DNA of 21,109 bases, from the NCBI GenBank assembly GCA_002690085.1, contig NZDM01000050.1, positions 1 through 21,109 on the forward strand. The letters are read 5' to 3'. The first letter of the stretch is position 1, and the number at the start of each line of letters is the position of its first letter. The position numbers were made by a program, and so were the translations under genes. Below the pieces are notes generated by a model. That model had not been told where the DNA came from, did not search any database, and worked only from the letters and a program-made list of their open reading frames with translations. This document shows, in pieces, positions 1 to 7,092 of the stretch. Source of the stretch: Flavobacteriaceae bacterium. GTDB lineage: Bacteria; Bacteroidota; Bacteroidia; Flavobacteriales; Flavobacteriaceae.

Positions 1-344
1 CCAATACGGAGCATCATACGACGCTTTAAAAAGTAAAAATTAAAATGGCCATAAAATCCATAGGCCTTTCCAAGAACAGGGTTTTGAAAATCTTGAAACA
101 TAAAGGATGCGCCATAATCTGGATAGTTATAATGTCTATGCCATTCTTTTTGACCATCCGTACGTTGATTCCAGGCAATTAGAGTCCCTTCTGGGCGCCC
201 TTTAATTAAATGTAGTATATCTGGATTATGAAGCGGTACATAGCCCTTGAAATAATTAACATCTACATAACTATTAGCTTTATTTTCTTGAGAGAAACTA
301 AAAAAGAAAGGAGCGCAAAAAAACCAAATTAAAAGTCGAAACAT
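1..344 (-). CDS. PagL-like lipid A acyl hydrolase (acyloxyacyl hydrolase family), partial
   Basis: Reading the minus strand from an ATG at 344 gives an open frame to the window edge, so only about 114 N-terminal residues are visible and the C-terminus is missing. It begins with a short basic, Phe/Leu/Trp-rich signal peptide (MFRLLIWFFCAPFFFSFSQ) and continues with a segment containing LIKGRPEG, AWNQRTDGQKEW, YNYPDYGASF and YGHFNFYFLKRR. This pattern resembles the Bacteroidetes outer-membrane proteins annotated as acyloxyacyl hydrolase or lipid A 3-O-deacylase (PagL-related beta barrels), which remove acyl chains from lipid A. The catalytic His/Ser region of PagL lies near the C-terminus and is outside the window, so activity cannot be judged. 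It is divergent from metK across 213 bases. The family call rests on recalled similarity; the secreted nature is seen directly. Confidence 0.6.
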   Translation of the reverse strand, partial: MFRLLIWFFCAPFFFSFSQENKANSYVDVNYFKGYVPLHNPDILHLIKGRPEGTLIAWNQRTDGQKEWHRHYNYPDYGASFMFQDFQNPVLGKAYGFYGHFNFYFLKRRMMLRI

Positions 345-435
345 TTTTAAAAATAAGGGGGTAAAAGTACTCTATTTTTTTAAATTTTAGTTGGTTCGTT
401 TTGAAGTAAAACTTTTTTAATAGTGCTTTATTTGT

Positions 436-443
436 TAAATTTG
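436..443 (+). promoter_or_regulatory. Candidate Bacteroidetes -7 promoter element for metK
   Basis: TAAATTTG matches the Bacteroidetes sigma-A -7 consensus TAnnTTTG exactly. A start site about seven bases downstream (near 450) would place the first transcribed bases right at the 5' strand of the candidate SAM-II aptamer at 453-503, which supports both calls. No clear -33 TTG/TTTG lies at the expected 17-23 base distance. Such AT-rich motifs also occur by chance. Confidence 0.45.
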
Positions 444-452
444 CAAAAATTC

Positions 453-503
453 CGAGGACAAATTTGATCTGATTGCAACCTCATTAAAAAAAGCTAAAGC
501 AGT
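453..503 (+). promoter_or_regulatory. Candidate SAM-II (SAM-alpha/metA-type) riboswitch in the metK leader
   Basis: The leader of the SAM synthetase gene shows the layout of a SAM-II pseudoknot. P1 would be GAGG (454-457) with CCTC (479-482). The loop ends in ATTGCAA (472-478) immediately before the 3' strand of P1. After an A-rich linker comes GCTAAA (493-498), and the loop triplet CTG (469-471) can pair with CAG (500-502) to close the pseudoknot. The AUUGCAA-P1 junction, the GCUAAA element and the spacing match the SAM-II aptamer as I remember it. P1 is short (4 bp), and the linker-loop pairing P2a is not obvious here. SAM-II sensors normally lower expression of methionine/SAM genes when SAM is plentiful. 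I see no intrinsic terminator after it, so control would probably act on translation. Confidence 0.62.
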
Positions 504-557
504 ATAAACTACTTCACTAGCCCTGCAATCTTCTTTTTGTTTTCATAAGATTATTTT

Positions 558-1814
558 ATGAGTTATTTATTTACATCCGAAAGTGTATCTGAAGGACACC
601 CAGATAAAGTGGCAGACCAAATTAGTGATGCAATTATCGATCATTTTCTCGCCTTTGATCCGCAATCTAAGGTTGCTTGTGAAGCTTTGGTAACTACAGG
701 GCAGGTAATTTTAGCTGGGGAAGTCAAATCTAAAACCTATTTGGATGTGCAGAAAATTGCACGAAACACCATTAATAAAATTGGCTATACTAAAGGAGAA
801 TATATGTTTGATGGAAATTCTTGTGGGGTTCTATCAACAATTCACGAACAATCCGAAGACATCAACCGGGGGGTCGATAAAGCCACACCTGAGGCACAAG
901 GAGCAGGGGACCAAGGTATTATGTTTGGTTATGCAACCAACGAAACTGAAAATTACATGCCATTGGCACTTGAACTTTCTCACCGCATATTAAAAGAACT
1001 TGCAGCCTTGCGCCGTGAAGATAAAGCCATTCGCTACCTGCGCCCAGACTCAAAAAGTCAAGTCACCATTGAATACAGTGATGACAACGTCCCGCTTCGC
1101 ATCGATTCAGTAGTTATTTCTACCCAACACGATCCATTTTTAGCGGATGAAAAAGCCATGTTAAACACCATTGAAAAAGATCTAAAAACGATTTTAATAC
1201 CACGTGTTGTTGCAAAACTACCGCAAAGCATTCAAGTGCTTTTCAATGATAACATCAACTACCACATCAACCCCACTGGGAAGTTCGTAATTGGAGGCCC
1301 TCACGGTGATACTGGACTTACTGGAAGAAAAATTATTGTAGATACTTACGGAGGAAAAGGGGCTCACGGCGGGGGGGCTTTTTCAGGAAAAGACCCTAGC
1401 AAAGTAGACCGTTCAGCTGCGTATGCGATGCGCTACATTGCTAAGAACATGGTTGCTGCTGGTCTCTGTGATGAAATCCTAGTCCAGGTAAGTTATGCCA
1501 TTGGGGTGGCTGAGCCTATGGGGGTGTATGTAAATACATATGGTACAGCCCATGTCAGTTTAATTGATGGAGACATTGCGCAAAAAATTACTGAACTCAT
1601 TGACTTAAAACCAGCTGCCATTGAAAAGCGGCTCAAACTGCGAGCTCCCATATATTTAGAAACCGCAGCTTATGGTCATATGGGGCGAACCAACCGCACA
1701 ATTGAAAAAAAGTTTGAACAACCCAATGGTGAAAGTAAGCTGATGAATGTAGAACTTTTTACGTGGGAAAAACTAGACCTCGTTTCCGCGATTAAAACCG
1801 CATTTAATTTATAA
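558..1814 (+). CDS. metK: S-adenosylmethionine synthetase (methionine adenosyltransferase)
   Basis: MetK makes S-adenosylmethionine from ATP and L-methionine in the cytosol, releasing phosphate and pyrophosphate. The 418-residue protein is full length. It starts with the typical MSYLFTSESVSEGHPDKVADQ, with the ATP-binding His and the acidic metal residue that follows it. It has the family hexapeptide GAGDQG near residue 117 (followed by IMFGYA) and the second glycine-rich signature GGGAFSGKD near residue 273, where the Lys contacts the phosphates. The ATG at 558 gives exactly the conserved N-terminus. There is no Shine-Dalgarno sequence. The gene stands alone, divergent from the lipid A hydrolase, and its stop lies only 19 bases from that of the convergent outer-membrane protein gene. 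A SAM-II-like RNA in the leader suggests feedback control by its own product. Confidence 0.98.
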   Translation: MSYLFTSESVSEGHPDKVADQISDAIIDHFLAFDPQSKVACEALVTTGQVILAGEVKSKTYLDVQKIARNTINKIGYTKGEYMFDGNSCGVLSTIHEQSEDINRGVDKATPEAQGAGDQGIMFGYATNETENYMPLALELSHRILKELAALRREDKAIRYLRPDSKSQVTIEYSDDNVPLRIDSVVISTQHDPFLADEKAMLNTIEKDLKTILIPRVVAKLPQSIQVLFNDNINYHINPTGKFVIGGPHGDTGLTGRKIIVDTYGGKGAHGGGAFSGKDPSKVDRSAAYAMRYIAKNMVAAGLCDEILVQVSYAIGVAEPMGVYVNTYGTAHVSLIDGDIAQKITELIDLKPAAIEKRLKLRAPIYLETAAYGHMGRTNRTIEKKFEQPNGESKLMNVELFTWEKLDLVSAIKTAFNL

Positions 1815-1833
1815 GCGACGCCAATAGTTTAGA

Positions 1834-4557
1834 TTAAAGCACATATCGTATTCGAAATGTGATGAACCGCGGTTGAATAAAATACTCTGTTGCACTGACC
1901 GATATATTACCTGCACTACTCTGGTTCTGCGAACGCGTATCCAGCAAGTTGGTCGCCTTGATTTCATATTCAAATTTAGCATCTTCGTCTTTACGATAAG
2001 ATAAAGAGGCATTCCAAAACTCAAATGTATTAATGGTACCGTTCTCGTCGCTGAAATCATTAAAGGAATAATCCGTTTTAAAAGTAAATGCTTTCAAAAA
2101 CAAAGCATCTAGTTCAACCGTCGGGCTTTTGGTGAAGAATTTGGTGGTGTTTTGTCCCAAATTGTTGTCCTGAATGGAGTAACGGTAGCTTAAATCTAGG
2201 TTAGGCGCCGTTCTAAAATTGGTGCGTAGCTGCGCGCGGTAAGTCTGAGAAAATGTTTCGTTTTCCGAACGGCGACCTTGAATAAATTGATTGAATTTAG
2301 AATAATTGAAATTGGCGCGGAGCGTGCCTCTAATTTTTCCAAAAGTGCGCTGAAAGCGGCCATTGGCCGTAACACTTTCATCTGCAAAAGGAGAATTAAA
2401 TGGGGTAGAGACCCGAATGACACTGCCGGGTGTAAACACAGATTGCGTACGGATGTTGTCTATGCTTTTGTTATAATTAAGACTGGCGAAGACATTGGTG
2501 TAATTAAACATATTAAAGCTGTAATAAAACAAACTAAGATTGTGTGACAATGCATTTTCTAAGTAGGGGTTACCAGAAAACAAAGAATTATAATTGTTTA
2601 GTACCAAACCACTCGCAAAATTAGATACGTCTGTAAACTGGTTTTGCATTCGGTAGTTCAAAGTTAATGTCTCACTTTTTTTAAGCTCTATGCGCACGTT
2701 TAAGTCCGGAAGAAACCTAAAAAAGTTATCCGTCACTTTTTGTCCAAACTGCGTATTAGTTACATTGTAAACATGGCCAGAAACCCCTGGAGTAAATGTG
2801 AAAACACCTGTTTTCAATCGGTAATGAAGTCCTAAATATAAATCGGCAAATTTGTAGTCAATTGCGTTTACATCTGAAGCATCGTTCGCACTCGGCGAGG
2901 TGTCCAAACGAGAACCATCATCCAAGAATTGAAAAATATTAGAGTCAAATTTTTGATGGCTCAAAATCGTTCCTAAGGTAAAATTTAAATTGCTCTTTTT
3001 ATTGAGAATTCGCCAATAATCAAGTTTGGCATCTAACTGATTAGATTGGACGCGCTTTTCTTGTGCTAAATTATAATTGCTTTGCGTCTCGTCTAAACCT
3101 AAATTAGCCGCCGTACTGTCGTAATTGAACTTATCTTCTAAAATAGCATTGTAAAAAGGGTCTTCGTCTTTGATAACATGCTGTGCCTCTAATGCAAAGA
3201 TGTTATTCTCGTCAAGTGTGTAATAGTAATTTAAATTTTGACTTACGTTGAATGGTGTGGCTTCTTCTATCTGATCAATCGAGCTGTTAATTGAAGAGAA
3301 AAATCTTTGATCTTGTTCGGTTTTTGACATCTGTGCGAAAACCTCGTAGTCCATTTGATTGTTCGCATCGGGTTGGTATTTTGAAGAGAGTTTAAGCATT
3401 CCTAAATTATTTTCTTGAAAGGTGTTGCTTTCCGTTTCCTCATTTGGGATTCCAATACCAGCATCCGTGTACTGAATAAAGCGGTTTTGCTGCAATTCAT
3501 TTCGGCTGTTGGAAAAAATAGCAAAGCCTCCGAGATCAAGTTCGCTTTTTGGTGACCAACTGAAATTAGCAGCCCCAAATTTTGTGTTGATGTCCTTAGC
3601 GCGGTTGTTCTGAAGCGTTAAAGCACCAATATCATTGCTCCCTAAATTCAAATTTGTTCCGCTACTTAGACTAGGTCTCTTAAAGCCACCCGTAAAATTA
3701 AAATAATCCCGCCTTGTAAAAGCAACTTCGCCTATGTTGTTTAAATCGCCAATAAAATTAATGCTGTATTCCGGACTATAGTAAAAAAGTTTGGGTTGAA
3801 TCAGGAATAATGATTCAACACTTGGATGTACCTCTGGCTCCCCCGCTCCGGCCAATACATTTCCAAACCAAAAATTCTTTTTCCCTTCTTTAAGCTTGAT
3901 GTTAATGGCAATATTATCTTGGTTGTTTCTGACTCCACTGAGCTGGCCTACCTCAGCATAATTTTTCAAAACTTGGACCTTATCTACCGCGTTGGAAGGG
4001 ATGTTTTTAGTGGCTAATTTACTGTCTCCATCAAAAAAATCTTTGCCTTCAACCATGACTTTGGCAACTACTTTTCCTTCCACCTCAACTTGGCCATCGT
4101 CGTTGATTTCAACTCCAGGTAAATTCTCTAAAACATCTTCTAATTTGCGTTCTGTTCCTTTATTAAATGAATCTGCATTATAGGTGAGTGTATCGCCACT
4201 AACGGTGACTGGCATTTCGTAAGTCAATTCCACCTCATCCAAGGCATTATCTTCTTGCATAACAAAATTTTGAGTAACATCATCAGAGACCGTTTCCATT
4301 GCCTGACTCAAAGATTTCATACCGATATAACTCACTTGAATGGTGTATTGAGAATTCTTTTTTAGATTCAATCGGAAGCGACCCTCCTCGTTGGTGATGC
4401 CATAAGAATCCAAAGCACTAGTCGCTTTATTAATGGCAATCACATTGGCCAATTCTAAACCATTGCCTAGAGAATCTTTGACATAGCCCTGCAATTTGAC
4501 TTGTGAAAAACACACCCCAAAAATGAGTAATAAAATAGTGCTAAAATAATATTTCAT
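1834..4557 (-). CDS. Outer-membrane beta-barrel protein with carboxypeptidase-like regulatory domain (TonB-receptor-like)
   Basis: The 907-residue protein opens with a signal peptide (cleavage likely after GVCFSQ near residue 19). A carboxypeptidase-regulatory-like beta-sandwich follows at about 20-105 (LQGYVKDSLGNGLELANV ... GITNEEGRFRLNL). A plug-like segment follows at about 120-230 (KLEDVLENLPGVEINDDGQVEVEGK). The rest is a long barrel of alternating polar and aromatic strands ending RFITFRIRYVL. This order fits Bacteroidetes outer-membrane beta-barrel family 3 proteins, relatives of TonB-dependent receptors. I see no clear TonB box or SusC signature, so coupling to TonB and the substrate are unknown. 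Its start lies 31 bases behind the stop of the GLPGLI gene on the same strand, so the two are probably cotranscribed. This GLPGLI/barrel pairing is common in flavobacteria. The gene is convergent with metK. Confidence 0.88.
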   Translation of the reverse strand: MKYYFSTILLLIFGVCFSQVKLQGYVKDSLGNGLELANVIAINKATSALDSYGITNEEGRFRLNLKKNSQYTIQVSYIGMKSLSQAMETVSDDVTQNFVMQEDNALDEVELTYEMPVTVSGDTLTYNADSFNKGTERKLEDVLENLPGVEINDDGQVEVEGKVVAKVMVEGKDFFDGDSKLATKNIPSNAVDKVQVLKNYAEVGQLSGVRNNQDNIAINIKLKEGKKNFWFGNVLAGAGEPEVHPSVESLFLIQPKLFYYSPEYSINFIGDLNNIGEVAFTRRDYFNFTGGFKRPSLSSGTNLNLGSNDIGALTLQNNRAKDINTKFGAANFSWSPKSELDLGGFAIFSNSRNELQQNRFIQYTDAGIGIPNEETESNTFQENNLGMLKLSSKYQPDANNQMDYEVFAQMSKTEQDQRFFSSINSSIDQIEEATPFNVSQNLNYYYTLDENNIFALEAQHVIKDEDPFYNAILEDKFNYDSTAANLGLDETQSNYNLAQEKRVQSNQLDAKLDYWRILNKKSNLNFTLGTILSHQKFDSNIFQFLDDGSRLDTSPSANDASDVNAIDYKFADLYLGLHYRLKTGVFTFTPGVSGHVYNVTNTQFGQKVTDNFFRFLPDLNVRIELKKSETLTLNYRMQNQFTDVSNFASGLVLNNYNSLFSGNPYLENALSHNLSLFYYSFNMFNYTNVFASLNYNKSIDNIRTQSVFTPGSVIRVSTPFNSPFADESVTANGRFQRTFGKIRGTLRANFNYSKFNQFIQGRRSENETFSQTYRAQLRTNFRTAPNLDLSYRYSIQDNNLGQNTTKFFTKSPTVELDALFLKAFTFKTDYSFNDFSDENGTINTFEFWNASLSYRKDEDAKFEYEIKATNLLDTRSQNQSSAGNISVSATEYFIQPRFITFRIRYVL

Positions 4558-4588
4558 TATATAATGAATTTAATTGTAAAAGTTATGG

Positions 4589-5449
4589 TTATTTTCTTCC
4601 GCCGCGTCCTCGGTACATATCTCGCATTTCTTCCATTTTTTGTTTGACCGTAGCGTTGTAATCTTGTCTAGAAATAACACGTCCTTTTTCTGGTGCCGAT
4701 ATGGTGATTTTTTGTTCGGGATTCATGACAATTTTTGAACATAAAATAGTGGTTTGATCCGCATTAATTTCAAGAATGAGCCCAGGTAGGCCCCAGAATT
4801 CTCCTGGCCCTTGGTTGATAGGAATTTGTGGGGTATACCAAGCCGTAACGGCAATGGTTTTCGGCACTTCGATGTCTTCAGTTACGGATTTGGTTTTAGT
4901 AGCATCTGTTTTGGACTTTTCTTGGTCTTTTTTACCGCGATTTTTCCCGCGCATGCTTCTCCAATCAAATTCGTCCACTTCTTTTATAGTGGTCGCTTTT
5001 AGACATAAATACTTTCCAATTTGCTTGGTTTCAGTTCCCATTTTCCATTCAAATTTCTGAAGTGAATCGGTAATCAAAAACTTTCTGCCAAAGAACTCTT
5101 GGTCTTGAATGAATTGTTGAGTTTTTATATTTTTATACTGTGGCCCTGAGGAAAAACTGCCCCACCAACCTCCAAAACCATTTTGCCCGGGGGCTTCTAA
5201 GACTTCTTCTTCTTTGAAAATTGAAGCTTGTTTGTCAAAAGTTAAAATAAAAGACTTTTCAAACATACCTCGCATACGATCAGCCATTTGTTTTTTCTGT
5301 ACTTCAGTAATTTTTCCATTGCCCCAGCCACTCATGTCAGGAGTTGTTTTTGAAAAATAATAAGCTTTGCCTTGAAAGTCTTGTGCTTGAATCAGATTGC
5401 AAACTAGGATTAAGGCGATGGCCGTCGTAAGCTTGAATTTTTTCTTCAT
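4589..5449 (-). CDS. GLPGLI family secreted protein
   Basis: This 286-residue protein has a clear Sec signal peptide (MKKKFKLTTAIALILVCNLIQAQ). Near residue 220 it carries the motif that names the family, FWGLPGLILEINADQTTILCSKI. GLPGLI proteins (Porph_ging-related) are periplasmic or surface proteins confined to Bacteroidetes, with no established biochemical role. This one has a very basic, low-complexity insert at about 165-190 (RGKNRGKKDQEKSKTD) and ends in a basic tail (YRGRGGRK). It also has a Gly/Trp-rich patch (NGFGGWWGSFSSG). It is the first gene of a unit with the downstream barrel protein, and a partnership in the outer membrane is inferred from that linkage. The ATG at 5449 directly precedes the signal peptide. 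A -7 box lies about 32 bases upstream. Confidence 0.9.
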   Translation of the reverse strand: MKKKFKLTTAIALILVCNLIQAQDFQGKAYYFSKTTPDMSGWGNGKITEVQKKQMADRMRGMFEKSFILTFDKQASIFKEEEVLEAPGQNGFGGWWGSFSSGPQYKNIKTQQFIQDQEFFGRKFLITDSLQKFEWKMGTETKQIGKYLCLKATTIKEVDEFDWRSMRGKNRGKKDQEKSKTDATKTKSVTEDIEVPKTIAVTAWYTPQIPINQGPGEFWGLPGLILEINADQTTILCSKIVMNPEQKITISAPEKGRVISRQDYNATVKQKMEEMRDMYRGRGGRK

Positions 5450-5480
5450 AATTTTATCTTAATTTTTTCTTTACTGTTTT

Positions 5481-5488
5481 CAAATTTA
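5481..5488 (-). promoter_or_regulatory. Candidate -7 promoter element for the GLPGLI/barrel unit
   Basis: On the minus strand this reads TAAATTTG, a full match to TAnnTTTG, and predicts a start near 5474 with a leader of about 25 bases. No good -33 element is visible at the right distance. A 13-bp inverted repeat occupies the spacer region just upstream, at 5492-5504. Confidence 0.42.
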
Positions 5489-5491
5489 CAT

Positions 5492-5504
5492 ATTGTTTAA
5501 CAAT
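5492..5504. repeat. 13-bp perfect inverted repeat, possible operator
   Basis: ATTGTT-T-AACAAT forms two perfect 6-base arms around one central base. It lies directly upstream of the -7 box of the GLPGLI/barrel unit, where a bound regulator would overlap the polymerase. Because the intergenic region is AT-rich, chance is a real alternative. Confidence 0.3.
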
Positions 5505-5620
5505 GAGGCGTTAAATTATTCACAAACTTAAACAGACTTTGCGGTGCACTTAGTATTTGTAGACGAAAGAAATTATGATTTGTTACAAAAAATAAAGCTG
5601 TTTTTTGTACTTTTCAATCG

Positions 5621-6403
5621 ATGAAAAAATTTGTCGTTTGTTTATTATTTTTATGTGTTATGGGGGTAGTGGCTCAAAATCCCATAAAAGTGCGCTTACT
5701 TAAGAAAGAGAAGGTAGACTGGTCAAATTTTGTTGGAGTTGATCGTTTTGATTCGCGATACTACATAAAAAATGCGGCCCTTGAAAAAAATCGGGATGAG
5801 AACATACAATCCTACAGCAATCTTCAACTTGGTAAGATTGATCAAGTGCATGTTTTTAATGCCCTTAAAATTGCAGTGCTTCACAAAAATTTCAATACCG
5901 TGGTTCTTCTAGACAACCGGATGGCAGAAATTAGCATTCTTAATTTTAACAACAGCCTACCTTATCGACTCATAACAGAAGTTACCTATGCCAATGAAAG
6001 CACGCTCTGGTTATTTAATGCACTTACACTTCAGTTAGAGCTGTTTGATTACAAAGCACAAAAAACAAAACTAAATACACTTCCATTTAAAAACGAAGTG
6101 TTGGCGCTACAAAGTGACTATAACAATGTATATGCTTTAACAGGATTGTCTTTTTATCATTACAATTATACAGGCAGTTTAATATCAGAAATGAATCATG
6201 ATGGCTATGATGATTTTAAATTAGGGTCTGGTTTTATTGTTTTTAAAAAAGAAAACAGTCTTTATTACAAAAAAAATGACAACAAAAAAATTCAGATTTT
6301 AAAAATCCCAAAAAAAACAATTAAACAGTTTTTTGTAATGAACCAAACCTTGTATATTTATGACGGTGAATTGCTTTACTACTACCAACTTTTAAATATA
6401 TAG
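5621..6403 (+). CDS. Secreted protein of unknown function, upstream of the deoxynucleoside kinase
   Basis: I do not recognise a named family. The 260-residue protein has a signal peptide (MKKFVVCLLFLCVMGVVAQ) and no lipobox after it, so it is probably soluble in the periplasm or exported. The mature part is rich in Asn, Tyr, Phe and Lys. It consists of short repeating beta-like blocks such as LKIAVLHKNFNTVVLLDN, ANESTLWLFNALTLQLELFD and NNVYALTGLSFYHYNYTGS. The pattern 'name, value, display' every 40 or so residues resembles a small beta-propeller. No catalytic motif is visible. Its TAG stop is 3 bases before the ATG of the kinase gene, so the two are almost certainly cotranscribed and may be translationally coupled. 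The ATG at 5621 directly precedes the signal peptide. Confidence 0.8.
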   Translation: MKKFVVCLLFLCVMGVVAQNPIKVRLLKKEKVDWSNFVGVDRFDSRYYIKNAALEKNRDENIQSYSNLQLGKIDQVHVFNALKIAVLHKNFNTVVLLDNRMAEISILNFNNSLPYRLITEVTYANESTLWLFNALTLQLELFDYKAQKTKLNTLPFKNEVLALQSDYNNVYALTGLSFYHYNYTGSLISEMNHDGYDDFKLGSGFIVFKKENSLYYKKNDNKKIQILKIPKKTIKQFFVMNQTLYIYDGELLYYYQLLNI

Positions 6404-6406
6404 ATT

Positions 6407-7021
6407 ATGCATATTGCTATCGCTGGAAACATTGGCGCTGGAAAAACAACACTTACACAATTACTTGCCAAGCATTACAAAATAGAAGCGCAGCTGGAAG
6501 ATGTTGTTGACAATCCATACTTAGATGATTTTTACAACGAAATGGAACGCTGGAGTTTTAACTTACAAGTTTACTTTTTAAATAGCCGTTTTAGGCAAGT
6601 TGTTCAAATCAGAAAGAGCGGAAAAAATATTATTCAAGACCGTACGATTTATGAGGATGCCAATATTTTTGCGCCCAATTTACATGCAATGGGCTTGATG
6701 ACTAACAGAGATTTTGACAACTATTCCTCACTCTTCAATCTTATGGAAAGTACTGTACAAGCGCCAGATCTATTAATTTATTTGAGGAGTTCAATTCCAA
6801 ACCTTGTTAATCAAATTCACAAACGCGGACGGGATTATGAAAACTCTATTTCAATTGATTACTTAAGCCGCTTAAACGAGCGCTATGAAGCATGGATTCA
6901 TGGGTATGAAAAAGGTCGCTTATTAATAATTGATGTTGATCATTTAGATTTTGTAGAGAAAGCTGAAGACCTCGGAGAAATTATTGAAAAGATTGATTCG
7001 GAAATCAATGGATTATTTTAA
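6407..7021 (+). CDS. Deoxynucleoside kinase (deoxyadenosine/deoxyguanosine kinase family)
   Basis: This is a cytosolic salvage enzyme that phosphorylates a deoxynucleoside to its 5'-monophosphate with ATP. The 204-residue protein has the usual length for the bacterial dNK/dGK/dAK family. It begins with a P-loop, GNIGAGKTT (residues 7-15). Glu31 in QLEDVVDNPYLDDFY is the expected catalytic base. The D/E-R-S motif appears as Asp78-Arg79-Thr80 (QDRTIYED). An arginine-rich LID (KRGRDYE, about 139-145) follows. Substrate preference cannot be fixed from sequence, but purine deoxynucleosides are usual for this Bacteroidetes type. It is second in a unit with the secreted protein at 5621-6403 and is followed by a strong terminator. 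A nucleoside transporter and thymidylate synthase are encoded elsewhere in the window. Confidence 0.92.
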   Translation: MHIAIAGNIGAGKTTLTQLLAKHYKIEAQLEDVVDNPYLDDFYNEMERWSFNLQVYFLNSRFRQVVQIRKSGKNIIQDRTIYEDANIFAPNLHAMGLMTNRDFDNYSSLFNLMESTVQAPDLLIYLRSSIPNLVNQIHKRGRDYENSISIDYLSRLNERYEAWIHGYEKGRLLIIDVDHLDFVEKAEDLGEIIEKIDSEINGLF

Positions 7022-7040
7022 CCCAAACAAACTTAAAACA

Positions 7041-7074
7041 AAAAAACCCTCTGTAATTTATAGAGGGTTTTTTT
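7041..7074. terminator. Bidirectional intrinsic terminator
   Basis: A 12-bp perfect stem (AAAAAACCCTCT with AGAGGGTTTTTT, 7041-7052 and 7062-7073) surrounds a 9-base loop. It has an A-run before and a T-run after, so it can work in both directions. It sits between the convergent kinase and HppA-FKBP genes and probably ends both transcripts. It is the only textbook intrinsic terminator I see in the window. Confidence 0.92.
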
Positions 7075-7092
7075 ATGATTAATCATTAAAAA

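Noticed and set aside
345..557. SAM-I (S-box) riboswitch upstream of metK
   Set aside because: The S-box hallmarks (the CUUAUCAAGAG-type start and four-way junction) are absent; the elements fit SAM-II instead.
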